Below, piece after piece: positions 45,032-54,944 of a DNA stretch of 64,000 bases. The stretch's first letter is position 1; each line of letters starts with the position of its first letter. The position numbers and the translations under genes were made by a program. The stretch spans positions 2,268,297 through 2,332,296 of the forward strand of contig HE978651.1 of NCBI GenBank assembly GCA_000285855.2, written 5' to 3'. This DNA is from Ruminococcus sp. JC304. Lineage in GTDB: Bacteria > Bacillota > Clostridia > Lachnospirales > Lachnospiraceae. Below the pieces are notes generated by a model. It saw only the letters and a program-made list of their open reading frames with translations. It was not told the DNA's origin and did not search any database.

Positions 45032-46234
45032 ATGCAATACACATTTCCAAACTACTATAAAGAATTTTCCTGCATTGCAGGAGCCTGTCCGGATACCTGC
45101 TGCGCAGGATGGCAGATCGTAATTGACGATCAGACACTGAAGAAGTACCAGCACTTTAAAGGTCCGTTCCGCAATCGCCTGCACAATGATATTGACTGGA
45201 AAGAACATGTTTTCCGCCAGTATAACAGGCGCTGTGCTTTTCTCAACGAAGAGAACCTGTGTGATATCTACACAGAAGCAGGACCGGAAATGTTCTGCAG
45301 AACCTGCAGAAATTACCCAAGACATATTGAAGAATTTGAAGGTTTGCGTGAAATTTCCCTGGCACTTTCCTGTCCGGAAGCAGCAAGGATTTTACTTTCC
45401 CAAAAGGAAAAGGTACACTTTATCACAAAAGAAAAAAAGACAAAAGAAGAAGTCTATGATGACTTTGATTATTTCCTGTTCACTGCGCTTATGGACACCC
45501 GTGATATGCTTATAAATATCATCCAGGACAGAACTGTACCCATGCAGAAACGTCTGTGGAAACTTCTGGCAGCTGCACATGATTTCCAGTTATGTGTAAA
45601 TAAAAATGAACTCTTTAAATGGGAGGAAATACGAAAACGACATGAAGATTCCGGATACGGAGACAGATTTTGCAGCAAAATTTACTCTCGTATAAATGCA
45701 GATAACATAGAAAACAGTTCTGCTGCATCTGCCTGTGCAAATACACCAGAACAATTATTTAAAAAAATGTGGAAAGCTGTTGTCCCGGAAATGGAAGTTC
45801 TGCGCCCGGGATGGCAGGAATACTTAGAGAATTGCCTGACTCCACTGTATAATGGAAATACAGATCCGCAGCCTGACTCCGGGAATCTTTATTCCTGGCA
45901 GAAAAGCGAATTTGATTTCTCTTATCCGGACTGGCAGATCCAGGAGGAACAGCTTCTTGTTTACTGGACCTATACCTATTTCTGCGGTGCAGTTTATGAT
46001 GATGAGATCTTCGCCAAGGTAAAAATGGCAGTTGTGTGCACCCTGTTCATCCATGAATTAAATGTGGGAACCTATCTGAAAAACAACCGACAGTTTAAGT
46101 TGGATGACCAGATCCGTATCTGTTATCAGTTTTCCAGAGAACTGGAACACTCAGATCTTAACCTGAACAGATTTGAGGAATTAATGACTGAAAAAGAGCT
46201 CTTCTCTTTTGAAAATCTATTGAAGATCTGCTGA
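45032..46234 (+). CDS. fliB: Flagellin lysine-N-methylase-like protein
   Basis: 400 residues of the FliB type. The cysteine cluster GACPDTCCAGWQ is near residue 18, RRCAFLNEENLCDIY near 70, FCRTCRNYPR near 90 and LSCPEAARILL near 115, the spacing expected of the family's Fe-S binding part. FliB methylates lysines of flagellin in Salmonella, but copies are common in non-motile Bacillota, where the target is unknown. No flagellar gene is in the window. It starts 4 bases after the AraC gene, probably in one transcript with it, and ends at a strong hairpin terminator. Confidence 0.88.
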   Translation: MQYTFPNYYKEFSCIAGACPDTCCAGWQIVIDDQTLKKYQHFKGPFRNRLHNDIDWKEHVFRQYNRRCAFLNEENLCDIYTEAGPEMFCRTCRNYPRHIEEFEGLREISLALSCPEAARILLSQKEKVHFITKEKKTKEEVYDDFDYFLFTALMDTRDMLINIIQDRTVPMQKRLWKLLAAAHDFQLCVNKNELFKWEEIRKRHEDSGYGDRFCSKIYSRINADNIENSSAASACANTPEQLFKKMWKAVVPEMEVLRPGWQEYLENCLTPLYNGNTDPQPDSGNLYSWQKSEFDFSYPDWQIQEEQLLVYWTYTYFCGAVYDDEIFAKVKMAVVCTLFIHELNVGTYLKNNRQFKLDDQIRICYQFSRELEHSDLNLNRFEELMTEKELFSFENLLKIC

Positions 46235-46303
46235 TGCATACTTTTTCTGTCTTATCTGTGTCATCTGACACCTCATATAGTCAGATGAACATTTATGCTT
46301 TGT

Positions 46304-46367
46304 AAAAAAACCTTACTGTACAGAAAATATCTTTATACAGATATTGTTCTGTACAGCAAGGTTTTTA
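46304..46367. terminator. Bidirectional terminator between fliB and ykgJ-like gene
   Basis: AAAAACCTTACTGTACAGAA pairs with TTCTGTACAGCAAGGTTTTT with one mismatch around a loop that itself pairs (AATATC/GATATT). A- and T-runs on both sides serve the convergent genes. Confidence 0.85.
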
Positions 46368-46391
46368 TCGCTAGTACATTTTTAACCACAC

Positions 46392-47060
46392 TCAAGCCAG
46401 TGCCAGCAATTCTTTTCCTTCTTTCAGTCTCTCATAAAACTGTATGTAGAAATCCTGATTTTGATCATATGGTTTGAGATAGAATCTGTTCACCACAAAG
46501 AGGTTCAGATTTCTGATCAGATCTGGATCCTCAGCATTGTACAGTACTTCCTGCACATCCAGCAGAAAATAATGCCAGTCATTGACAAATTTCTCATAAT
46601 TTTTCAGATCCGGTGTGTCAATCCATTTTTTTACTTTGATCTTACTTCTGTTTGTTTTGGGACATTCATGGATCTGAAGAATATATTTAAATCCTCCGTC
46701 TTCATAAAGTCTTCCCAGAGGAAACAGCCTGCAGAAGCCTGGTCTGACAGCATGAATACTGCAACGGCCCTCTTTATTCAGAAATACGCATTGTTCCTTC
46801 TCACCTGTCATCCGGAGATGAGGCAGGATATTTCCGTCTGATACTCCCAGTTCCAGACATTCCTGCAGAAGCTGCTCCACAGGCTTTGTAAGCCCCACAG
46901 ATAATCTGTGTACATCATATGGATCCAGGATCACAGAATCTCCCATTCCCTGACAGCAGTCACAGCATCCCTCACAGTCGTGACAGTCTGCCTTTACCAT
47001 GTCATTAGAATCATATAACTTTCCGTCTGAAATCTCTTCCAGTGTCTGTTCTCTCCGCAT
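46392..47060 (-). CDS. YkgJ-family cysteine cluster protein
   Basis: 222 residues. The cysteine cluster is CHDCEGCCDCCQG near residue 26, with later CVFLNKEGRCSIHAVRPGFC and RLFPLG, the pattern of the YkgJ/zinc-or-iron binding family related to the metal-binding part of FliB. The biochemical role is unknown. Its start shares one base with the stop of the preceding DUF6483-like gene (TGATG), so the two are coupled, and both lie behind the AAA+ gene. That a FliB protein and a YkgJ protein face each other across one terminator may be coincidence. Confidence 0.85.
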   Translation of the reverse strand: MRREQTLEEISDGKLYDSNDMVKADCHDCEGCCDCCQGMGDSVILDPYDVHRLSVGLTKPVEQLLQECLELGVSDGNILPHLRMTGEKEQCVFLNKEGRCSIHAVRPGFCRLFPLGRLYEDGGFKYILQIHECPKTNRSKIKVKKWIDTPDLKNYEKFVNDWHYFLLDVQEVLYNAEDPDLIRNLNLFVVNRFYLKPYDQNQDFYIQFYERLKEGKELLALA

Positions 47061-47437
47061 CAGAAAGCCTCCAGTCCTGTAACTCCCCAGTCTGAAGCAA
47101 GATCTTTCATACCTTCCAGAACTTCCTCCCTGGAATAATCATTATCATCTAGGAAATCTCCGTCCATATCATTCAGATACAGATAAAAAGTCAGTGCCAG
47201 TTCCAGATAATCTGCATCGTCTTCTACCATACCCATGTATAATTCGTTTTCTGCTTCATTGATCTTTCCTTCTTCTGCCAGCTTCATAACAGTTGAAAAA
47301 AGCTTATCTGCTTCTGTGTAATCTTCCTCGTTATCAGGAAGTCTGTAATCCGGCTGCTGCTCATGAAGCAGAAGCTTTGCGATCAGTCTTCCTACATCTT
47401 GAATATTTCTTATCATATGATCATCCTGTACTGCCAT
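47060..47437 (-). CDS. DUF6483-like protein
   Basis: 125 residues, acidic and helical (MIRNIQDVGRLIAKLLLHEQ; LFSTVMKLAEEGKINEAENE), with tetratricopeptide-like periodicity in the second half. It resembles the small DUF6483 proteins of Clostridia, which have no known function. It is the middle gene of an AAA+ / DUF6483 / YkgJ operon, 30 bases after the AAA+ gene and overlapping the YkgJ gene. Confidence 0.7.
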   Translation of the reverse strand: MAVQDDHMIRNIQDVGRLIAKLLLHEQQPDYRLPDNEEDYTEADKLFSTVMKLAEEGKINEAENELYMGMVEDDADYLELALTFYLYLNDMDGDFLDDNDYSREEVLEGMKDLASDWGVTGLEAF

Positions 47438-47467
47438 AATTTTTTCTTCCTTTCTAATTTTATCTCA

Positions 47468-48958
47468 TTAGGAAAGTAACTTCCTTACCATCTCACCGTC
47501 AAAGACCACACCTGTCAAATGATCAACCTCAATCTGATACAGTGCATTGGCCGCAATATGCTCTGCTGCCTGCTCCAAATCACGAATACCACTGGTGTTT
47601 TTGTGTTTTTCAACAACAGCTTCCAGTCCTTCCTCTGTCACTACACATTCCTCTGCCTTCAAGCTCATTCGTTTCAGTACCTTTGGCAGAACATATTCTG
47701 AAAAAATAATTTTCTTTTCTTCAGATGTGTAATCCGGAATATCAATGACCGCAAAACGGGACATCAACGGTGCACTGATCTGGTCTTTCTCGTTGGCTGT
47801 GGCAATAGGGTAAACGCCAACTGTAGGCACCATACATTCCATATAGTTATCTGTAAATCCAAGATTATCAAGAAGTGTCAGAAGCACATCTGCAGGATTT
47901 CCGTTTCCTTTTCCGGAAGCTGCTTTGTCCAGCTCATTGATAATAAATACCAGGTTGGACTCTCCTGCTGCCGAAAATGCTTCCATAATAATTCCAGGCT
48001 TTGCATTTGCATAGATCCTGGAGCTTCCTGTAAGCTGTTCAGGGTCATTAATAGAACTCATATCCAGAGTTGTCCACGGAAGCTTCAGGATACGGGCAAC
48101 TGCATAGGCGATCTGAGACTTACCGGTACCTGCCGGTCCTACGAGAAGCAATCCATAGGCGGGCAGTGTATGGGTACGGTTGATCTGGATGATCGTCTCA
48201 ATAATACGCTGTTTTACAGATTCCATTCCATAGAGTTCTTCATCAAGGATTCTGCGGGCTTCCTGAGGGTCAATTGCTTCAAAATAATTATTTTTCCATT
48301 GAATGTTCATCATAATGGACAATGCTCTCTGTGCATGTCTTCTCTCCTCAGGAGATACTTCATGAGAGCGGGCAACTGCAAGATTTCTTCGTGCCCACAG
48401 ACGAATATTATCCGGCAGGGTTCTGCCTGCGCAGGTCATAAAATCAGTAATGCTCTGAATACTTGTCAGCTTCATCTCATCACCGGTTTCCTCTTCCTCT
48501 TCTTCCTCTGTGGTTTCTATGGGTGCACTGCTTGCCAGAAGTCTCTCAATCATAAACTGGAGAAATCCATCTTCTGCAGAAAGCTTTGTTCCACCTCCAA
48601 ATGCAGTCTCCCGAATCTTATAAACTGCATAACCATTCTCTTGATTTTCTCCTGAGAGGCGCACATTGATATGATTCTCTCCCAGCCATTTCAGAAGGCT
48701 TACAAATCTGGAATCAATGCTAAGGATATCTGCGCTGAAAACACCATCCTCTTCTTTAAATTCAAAAGAAGTGCGTTTGATAGGGTTTGTAAAAATACCG
48801 CAGGAATGATGCTTCCACCTGCGTTGACTGTTATCCAGGACCATTATCGGCTGTTCTGGAGATGTTTCGTTTCTATCAGACTTAAAAGTAGTATAAGTAC
48901 ATTCAGACTGTACATCTGTTTTCTTGTCTGAAGCACCACTGAAATCAAATACTGGCAT
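47468..48958 (-). CDS. Lon-like AAA+ ATPase without protease domain
   Basis: About 496 residues from the ATG at 48958, which has AAGGAGTATTTATT upstream. The N-terminal 230 residues are variable with an acidic EEEEEE stretch. The AAA+ module follows: Walker A LLVGPAGTGKSQIAYA, Walker B NLVFIINELDKA (Asn-Glu in place of the usual Asp-Glu), sensor 1 PIATANEKDQ and arginine finger region APLMSRFAVIDI. The C-terminal lid holds GIRDLEQAAEHIAANALYQI as in Lon and ClpX. No Ser-Lys protease dyad follows, so it is a remodelling ATPase with an unknown client, perhaps its two small neighbours. Confidence 0.85.
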   Translation of the reverse strand: MPVFDFSGASDKKTDVQSECTYTTFKSDRNETSPEQPIMVLDNSQRRWKHHSCGIFTNPIKRTSFEFKEEDGVFSADILSIDSRFVSLLKWLGENHINVRLSGENQENGYAVYKIRETAFGGGTKLSAEDGFLQFMIERLLASSAPIETTEEEEEEETGDEMKLTSIQSITDFMTCAGRTLPDNIRLWARRNLAVARSHEVSPEERRHAQRALSIMMNIQWKNNYFEAIDPQEARRILDEELYGMESVKQRIIETIIQINRTHTLPAYGLLLVGPAGTGKSQIAYAVARILKLPWTTLDMSSINDPEQLTGSSRIYANAKPGIIMEAFSAAGESNLVFIINELDKAASGKGNGNPADVLLTLLDNLGFTDNYMECMVPTVGVYPIATANEKDQISAPLMSRFAVIDIPDYTSEEKKIIFSEYVLPKVLKRMSLKAEECVVTEEGLEAVVEKHKNTSGIRDLEQAAEHIAANALYQIEVDHLTGVVFDGEMVRKLLS

Positions 48959-49079
48959 AATAAATACTCCTTTTATTTTATCTTTCACCTGTATAAAACA
49001 GTAACTTTCCGTATTTTTTTATTCTAGCAGAATCTTTCCTTTTAATCAATTCCGGAAATGAAATCCTTTTCCAAAAATA

Positions 49080-49108
49080 TTGACGGTATCCGTCACAGGC
49101 TTTATAAT
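49080..49108 (+). promoter_or_regulatory. trpS promoter
   Basis: TTGACG (49080-49085) and TATAAT (49103-49108) are exactly 17 bases apart. The short leader has a CCAGA/TCTGG hairpin but no T-box features, so tRNA-dependent control is not evident. Confidence 0.8.
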
Positions 49109-49170
49109 AGTGATAACTTAGAATTTCCAGAACTCTCTGGAAAATCGAAATTCACTTTTAGGAGAGCAAA

Positions 49171-50232
49171 ATGAGCAAAATTATTTTAACCGGTGACCGT
49201 CCAACCGGCCGCCTTCATGTTGGACATTATGTTGGTTCATTATCTGAGCGTGTTCGTTTACAGAACTCTGGCTTATATGATGAAATTTATATTATGATCG
49301 CAGATGCACAGGCATTAACAGATAATGCGGAACACCCTGAGAAAGTTCGTCAGAATATCCTTCAGGTTGCCCTTGATTATCTTTCATGCGGCATTGATCC
49401 TGAGAAATCCACTATCTTTATCCAGTCTATGGTTCCGGAGCTTACAGAGCTTACTTTTTATTATATGAACCTTGTTACTGTAGCACGTGTACAGCGTAAT
49501 CCTACAGTTAAATCTGAAATCCAGATGCGTAATTTCGAAGCAAGTATCCCTGTTGGATTCTTCTGTTATCCCATCAGCCAGGCTGCAGATATTACGGCAT
49601 TCCGGGCTACTACTGTTCCAGTTGGCGAGGACCAGCTTCCAATGCTTGAGCAGTGCAAGGAGATCGTACACAAATTCAATACTGTATACGGTGAAACCTT
49701 AACAGAGCCGGAGATCATCCTGCCATCCAATAAAGCCTGTTTACGTCTTCCAGGTACCGATGGAAAAGCAAAAATGAGCAAATCTCTTGGAAACTGCATC
49801 TATCTTTCAGATGAAGAAGCAGATGTGAAAAAGAAAGTTATGTCTATGTTCACAGACCCTAACCATCTTCGCGTGGAAGACCCTGGCCGTGTAGAAGGAA
49901 ACCCGGTATTTATTTATCTGGATGCTTTCTGCAAACCGGAATACTTCCCGGAATTCCTGCCTGAATATCAGAATCTGGATGAACTGAAAGCTCACTATAC
50001 ACGCGGCGGTCTTGGTGACGTTAAAGTCAAGAAATTCCTGAACAAAGTGCTTCAGGCAGAGCTTTCTCCGATCCGTGAGAGACGTAAATACTGGGAACAG
50101 CATCTGGATGACGTATATGAAATCCTCAAAGAAGGAAGTAAGACAGCCGAAGCAAAGGCTGCACAGACACTTCATGATGTACGTTCTGCAATGCAGATCA
50201 ATTATTTTGATGACAACAGCCTGATCAAATAA
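49171..50232 (+). CDS. trpS: Tryptophan-tRNA ligase
   Basis: 353 residues, a class I synthetase that charges tRNA(Trp). The HIGH-type motif is RPTGRLHVGHYVGSL (residues 10-24) and the KMSKS motif KAKMSKSLGNCIYL near 200. The specificity region includes GFFCYPISQAADITAF and VPVGEDQLPMLEQC. Length and motifs are normal. The start at 49171 follows TTAGGAGAGCAAA. It is monocistronic with its own promoter and terminator and without a visible T-box. Confidence 0.97.
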   Translation: MSKIILTGDRPTGRLHVGHYVGSLSERVRLQNSGLYDEIYIMIADAQALTDNAEHPEKVRQNILQVALDYLSCGIDPEKSTIFIQSMVPELTELTFYYMNLVTVARVQRNPTVKSEIQMRNFEASIPVGFFCYPISQAADITAFRATTVPVGEDQLPMLEQCKEIVHKFNTVYGETLTEPEIILPSNKACLRLPGTDGKAKMSKSLGNCIYLSDEEADVKKKVMSMFTDPNHLRVEDPGRVEGNPVFIYLDAFCKPEYFPEFLPEYQNLDELKAHYTRGGLGDVKVKKFLNKVLQAELSPIRERRKYWEQHLDDVYEILKEGSKTAEAKAAQTLHDVRSAMQINYFDDNSLIK

Positions 50233-50274
50233 TTGAGCAGTAATAATTTTTCGTTTAAAACTTCTTGTGACGAT

Positions 50275-50318
50275 AAAGAGCCTGTAAAAAACATCTCTTG
50301 TTTTTTACAGGCTCTTTT
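50275..50318 (+). terminator. trpS terminator
   Basis: AAAGAGCCTGTAAAAAAC pairs perfectly with GTTTTTTACAGGCTCTTT, followed by more T, 43 bases after the stop codon. Confidence 0.9.
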
Positions 50319-50349
50319 TATCATTTATTTATATGATTTCTCTTTTCTG

Positions 50350-51288
50350 TCAGCAGATGGTAACTGCCAGGATTATGTATACCAGAATAGAAACCAGACA
50401 ATACATGGAATTGGTTGTAGATACATAAGCGCTGCCTTCTTCGTCCTTCATAAAGGTCTACATACTAAAGGTAGCTGGTGATGACATATAGGTAATAATG
50501 GCCAGGTTTACAATCTGAGAATCCCCAACCAGAGAATGTACTGCAAAAAGTACTCCAGCCATCATCACTCCCTGCAGAATCATCCTAAGCAGGATAGTAG
50601 TAATACAGGGTTTCAGCAAATTGGCATTCAGTTCCATACTATAGCCCACCACAAGTAGAATGATAGCAGTTACAGATGTGGTGAGAATATTCTCCACACT
50701 CTGATATACACCGCCAAAAGGACTGTCCAGAAGTATTATAATAATTTTTGACAGACCTGCTATAATTCCCAGAACGCTGGCAATAAATGCGGGCGTTCTT
50801 ATTGCACTGCTGAAGAGTTTTTTTACATCTATTTTTCCACCATCTTCTACCTGTCCCAGCATTCCCATATAAATACTGAATCCAAACAGAAGTCCCGCAA
50901 TATCCAGCACTGCCACATGTGACAGATTCTCGCTTCCACACAGGCTGGTATACAAAGGATATGCCATCAGACCACCCTCATATACACTTACCATAAAAGG
51001 CAGATACCTCTGATATTTTCCCTTGAGAAAGGGCTTCAGCACAAATCCAAGGCTGAAGGAAACAATCAGCATGATCAGCATGATCAGTATGAGAATTCCT
51101 GTTTCTTTATTATATTCTGCTGTTGCCAATGCATGAAAAATAGCAACCGGCAGCATAACATTCGTTACCAGGACTTTCATGTTGGCGACTCCCTCACCTG
51201 TGAGAATCTTCCATTTACGGCATAGCATACCAAGAATGATCATTACCAGAACCGGCATGACAATTTGCAAAACATCCAATTTTTTCAC
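50350..51288 (-). pseudogene. AEC-family transporter broken by in-frame TAG
   Basis: The frame from 51288 encodes about 276 residues of an auxin-efflux-carrier family permease (GMLCRKWKILTGEGVANMKV; NVMLPVAIFHALATAEYNKE) and stops at TAG (50458-50460) after SSPATFSM. The same frame then continues for 35 codons, TFMKDEEGSAYVSTTNSMYC and LVSILVYIILAVTIC, to a TGA at 50350. That is the normal end of the family (the full length would be 312), with its last membrane helix. The stop is best explained as CAG to TAG. The transporter is probably inactive unless the stop is read through. The start may be GTG (51288) or TTG at 51279, which has a better-placed AAGGAG. Confidence 0.75.
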
Positions 51289-51325
51289 TCCTTCTAATCA
51301 AATTTGAAAAATAACTGTTTTCCAC

Positions 51326-52516
51326 TTATATTAACTTGTCCAGAATAGAGTGTCCAATTGTTCCTTCCGGCATTTTAACCTGGAAATTGTCTGCAACAGT
51401 TGCACCGATAATCGCAAATGTATTCTCTTCCTCTAAACAGCCTCCCTCAGCCATTGCAGGTGACCAGGAAATAAAAGGAACATATTCTCTGGTATGGTCG
51501 GTACCTGTATATGTGGGATCATTGCCGTGGTCTGCAGTGATGATCAGCAGGTCATCGGATGTCAGTTCTTCCATCAGAACTCCCAGATTCTTATCAAATT
51601 TTTCGATTTCCTGTCCATAACCTTCCGGATTTCTGCGGTGTCCCCATAATGCATCAAAATCTACCAGATTCGTAAAACACAATCCGTGAAAATCTCTCTT
51701 TCCAATTTCAATAGTCTGTTCCATTCCATGTACGGAGCTATTGGAATGCAATGCCTCTGTCACTCCTTCCCCACAGAAAATATCATTGATCTTTCCTACA
51801 CTGATCACATCATATCCTGCATCCTTCAGTGCATTCATAGCTGTCAGGCCAGTAGGTTTCAATGCATAATCATGTCTGTTGCTTGTACGCCTGAACTCCC
51901 CTTTCTTCTTGCCCACATATGGACGCGCAATAATACGTCCCACACGCCACTGGTCTTTCATGGTGATCTCACGGGCAATCTCACAGCAGCGATACAGGTT
52001 CTGGAGATCAAAAGTCTCCTCATTTCCGCAGATCTGCAGCACAGAATCAGCAGATGTATATACGATCATAGCTCCTGTGTTGATTTCTTCTTCACCCAGC
52101 TCCTCAATAATCTCAGTACCGCTGGCACTCTTATTGCCAATCACACGTTTCCCGCAGCGCTTCTCAAGCTCTGCGATCAATTCCTGCGGAAACCCTGTTT
52201 CTGTGAATGTTTTAAATGGCTTATCTGTCCTGATTCCCATCATTTCCCAGTGTCCGGTCATAGTGTCCTTGCCGTTGCTTGCTTCACTGACACGCATAAA
52301 TCGTCCCATGGGTTTCTCCACAGGAGTCATATTTCCGGCCTGATGAAGATTGATCATTCCCAGTTTCTGCAGATTGGGAATGTCCAGTGTTCCCATACGT
52401 TCCAGAATGTGCCCAAAGGTATCTACCCCTTTATCACCAAATTTCTCAGAATCCGGCATTGCCCCAATTCCCAGTGAATCCAGTACGATCACAAATATTC
52501 TTTTATATTTTTCCAT
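51326..52516 (-). CDS. deoB: Phosphopentomutase
   Basis: 396 residues, alkaline-phosphatase superfamily. It interconverts ribose- or deoxyribose-1-phosphate and the 5-phosphate in nucleoside salvage. Metal-site motifs: [20 protein letters not shown] at the N-terminus, [11 protein letters not shown] with the phosphorylated Thr region near residue 88, and [20 protein letters not shown] near 335. Length and motifs are complete. The start follows GGGGGAAATGATAT. It lies just downstream of topB on the same strand, 39 bases apart, so the two may be cotranscribed. No other nucleoside-salvage gene is nearby. Confidence 0.96.
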   Translation of the reverse strand: MEKYKRIFVIVLDSLGIGAMPDSEKFGDKGVDTFGHILERMGTLDIPNLQKLGMINLHQAGNMTPVEKPMGRFMRVSEASNGKDTMTGHWEMMGIRTDKPFKTFTETGFPQELIAELEKRCGKRVIGNKSASGTEIIEELGEEEINTGAMIVYTSADSVLQICGNEETFDLQNLYRCCEIAREITMKDQWRVGRIIARPYVGKKKGEFRRTSNRHDYALKPTGLTAMNALKDAGYDVISVGKINDIFCGEGVTEALHSNSSVHGMEQTIEIGKRDFHGLCFTNLVDFDALWGHRRNPEGYGQEIEKFDKNLGVLMEELTSDDLLIITADHGNDPTYTGTDHTREYVPFISWSPAMAEGGCLEEENTFAIIGATVADNFQVKMPEGTIGHSILDKLI

Positions 52517-52555
52517 ATATCATTTCCCCCATTCTTGGTATCATCTTGTTTTTGA

Positions 52556-54769
52556 TCAGTTATTTATTTGTCCCTTTAATCCTGCTAGTGCCTGTGCAAA
52601 TGCATTGTTTACCGGCTCTTTGGCTTCTTTCTGTTGCTGCCTCATATATTTCTGAACATCACGTTTATTCACTCCTGCCCCTTCTTTGGCTCTTCGCGCC
52701 TGAAAAGCAGAAAGTTTTTCTTTATAGCCGCAGCCGCAAATAAAGGTCTCTTCTTTGCCTTTGACATACATTTCCATTCGTTTATGGCACTTGGGACAAC
52801 GGGCATTTGTTGTTCTGGATACCGTTTCTCTGTAACCACATTCTCTGTCCTGGCATACCAGCATCTTTGCATTCTTTCCGTTCACTGCCAATAGCTTCTT
52901 TCCACAGTTGGGACAAATCTTGTTTGTAAGATTATCATGGCGGAAAGTTCCCTGTCCTGTTTTGATCTCTTCCACAATATCACAGGTATAATTTCGGATT
53001 TCTTTGAGAAATGCCTCCTGCTTTATCCTGCCTTTGGCGATATTTCCAAGTTTCATCTCCCAGTCTGCTGTCAGTTCCGGCTTGCGCAGCTCCTCCGGTA
53101 CCAGCTCCAAAAGCTGTTTTGCCTTGGAGGTCAGGTAGATTTCATTTCCTTTCTTTTCCATCAGGAAACTGTTAAAAAGCTTCTCTATGATATCCGCCCT
53201 TGTTGCAACTGTTCCAAGTCCGCCTGTTTCCCCAAGGGTCTTGGCCGCTTTCGCATCATGGCTTTCCATATACCGCACCGGATTCTCCATTGCAGCAAGA
53301 AGTGTAGCTTCTGTAAATCTTGCAGGTGGTTTTATCTTACCTGTATTCATAGATACATTTTCAATATACAGCTTCTCGCCTTTTTTCATCTGAGGAAGCT
53401 TCTGGTCCTTCAAAAGCTTTCCTTCCTCTGCAGGATCAAGGTCTTCCTCCTCTGCATCCGTATTTTCATATACTTCTTTCCAACCCGCACTTTTTACAAC
53501 TTTTCCGCTGGCCGCAAACATTTCTCCTGCTGCTATTCCTTCCATGCTTACCTGCTCATAAACAAACGGAGGATACAGTACACTTAAAAATCTGCGAACT
53601 ACCATATCATAGATTTTCCGTTCTTCATTTGTCATATGATCCAGCTGGACAAACTGCTCTGTAGGAATAATTGCATGATGGTCACTGACCTTTTTATCAT
53701 CCACAAAGCTTCCATTTGCACGGATTGGCTGATTCATCAAAGCACCTGCCAGTTTTCTGTAAGGTCCCACTGCACAGGCCTTCAGGCGTTCTTTGATCGT
53801 AGGAACAATATCCTTTCCGATATATCTGGAATCTGTTCTCGGATAAGTGAGAACTTTATGATTTTCATACAAACGCTGCATAATATTCAGTGTCTGCTTT
53901 GCCGAATATCCATATCTCTGATTTGCTTCTCTCTGCAGCGTAGTAAGATCATATAACCCCGGTGCAAAAGTTTTCTTTTCTTTACTGGTTACTGAGTTCA
54001 CTTCCAGAAACTGGTTTCTGAGAACATTGGCCAGCTCCTCCGCATGCTCTTTATTAAAGGTTCTGAAGCTCTTACTCTTTGGCTCTTTCCAGGTCCAGGT
54101 CACCTCTCCTGCCTTCAGAGTGAGTCCGTAATATTCCTTTGGCTTAAATGCACGGATCTCTTCTTCCCGTTTCGCGATCATTGCCAGAGTGGGAGTCTGC
54201 ACACGCCCACAGGAAAGCTGGGCATTATATTTACAGGTAAGTGCTCTGGTACCATTCATCCCTACCAGCCAGTCTGCTTCTGCTCTGGCTACAGCAGCCC
54301 TGTACAGGTTATCGTACTCATGTCCGTTTTTCAGATTTGCAAATCCTTCTTTAATGGCCTTGTCAGTGACAGAAGATATCCACAGTCTGCGAATAGGTTT
54401 ATGACAATCCGCCTTATCCAGGATCCATCTTGCCACCAGTTCTCCCTCTCTACCGGCATCTGTGGCAATAATAATGTCTTTGATATCTTTGCGATAAAGC
54501 TGGGTTTTGACTGCATTATATTGTTTACCGGTCTGACGGATTACTACCAGCTTCATTTTATCCGGCAGCATGGGGAGAGCTGACATTTCCCATTTTGTAT
54601 ATTTTTTATCGTATTCCTCCGGATCTGCCAGGGTGACCAGATGTCCCAGTGCCCAGGTAACTACGTATTCCTTTCCTTCCAACGTTCCGTTACCTTTTTG
54701 TGTACAATGAAGCACTCTGGCTATATCTCTGGCCACAGAAGGTTTCTCTGCGATGACTAATGATTTCAT
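52556..54769 (-). CDS. topB: DNA topoisomerase III
   Basis: 737 residues, a type IA topoisomerase that decatenates DNA. The TOPRIM domain begins MKSLVIAEKPSVARDIARVL and contains IIATDAGREGELVARWI near residue 105. The catalytic Tyr is in KVLTYPRTDSRYIG near 310. The C-terminus has zinc-ribbon modules (CPNCGKKL, CQDRECGYRE, CPKCHKRME, CGCGYKEKL) and a basic tail. This size and tail are typical of the chromosomal or conjugative-element topB of Clostridia; here the neighbours are housekeeping genes. The start follows AAGGAGTGAAAAA. Confidence 0.95.
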   Translation of the reverse strand: MKSLVIAEKPSVARDIARVLHCTQKGNGTLEGKEYVVTWALGHLVTLADPEEYDKKYTKWEMSALPMLPDKMKLVVIRQTGKQYNAVKTQLYRKDIKDIIIATDAGREGELVARWILDKADCHKPIRRLWISSVTDKAIKEGFANLKNGHEYDNLYRAAVARAEADWLVGMNGTRALTCKYNAQLSCGRVQTPTLAMIAKREEEIRAFKPKEYYGLTLKAGEVTWTWKEPKSKSFRTFNKEHAEELANVLRNQFLEVNSVTSKEKKTFAPGLYDLTTLQREANQRYGYSAKQTLNIMQRLYENHKVLTYPRTDSRYIGKDIVPTIKERLKACAVGPYRKLAGALMNQPIRANGSFVDDKKVSDHHAIIPTEQFVQLDHMTNEERKIYDMVVRRFLSVLYPPFVYEQVSMEGIAAGEMFAASGKVVKSAGWKEVYENTDAEEEDLDPAEEGKLLKDQKLPQMKKGEKLYIENVSMNTGKIKPPARFTEATLLAAMENPVRYMESHDAKAAKTLGETGGLGTVATRADIIEKLFNSFLMEKKGNEIYLTSKAKQLLELVPEELRKPELTADWEMKLGNIAKGRIKQEAFLKEIRNYTCDIVEEIKTGQGTFRHDNLTNKICPNCGKKLLAVNGKNAKMLVCQDRECGYRETVSRTTNARCPKCHKRMEMYVKGKEETFICGCGYKEKLSAFQARRAKEGAGVNKRDVQKYMRQQQKEAKEPVNNAFAQALAGLKGQINN

Positions 54770-54854
54770 TTTTTCACTCCTTATTCCGCCATTTTCAACT
54801 CAAAGTATAGCATAGAACCTGCTTACATTCTACCTTTTATTTTTATGATAAATA

Positions 54855-54888
54855 AAGTCAGGGATACAGCAAATTTCATCCCTGACTT
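54855..54888 (-). terminator. Terminator after response regulator
   Basis: AAGTCAGGGAT (54855-54865) pairs with ATCCCTGACTT (54878-54888); T-rich sequence (TTTATTTATC) follows on the minus strand toward topB. Confidence 0.75.
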
Positions 54889-54906
54889 CATATATGTAAA
54901 GCAGAC

Positions 54907-54924
54907 ATTCGCAATCCGCTTCGC
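54907..54924. repeat. Dispersed short palindromic repeat, copy 2
   Basis: ATTCGCAATCCGCTTCGC, the reverse complement of 38902-38919. It is embedded in a hairpin (GCAGA / TCTGC arms) 20 bases after the response regulator stop. Confidence 0.6.
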
Positions 54925-54944
54925 GATCTGCGTTCAATATATTA

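Noticed and set aside
49021-49170. Possible T-box leader before trpS
   Set aside because: The leader after the promoter is only about 55 bases and has no T-box core or specifier stem; only a short hairpin is present.
51686-52477. 263-codon plus-strand frame opposite deoB
   Set aside because: Antisense shadow: deoB is complete with all motifs, and this frame has no family resemblance or start signal.
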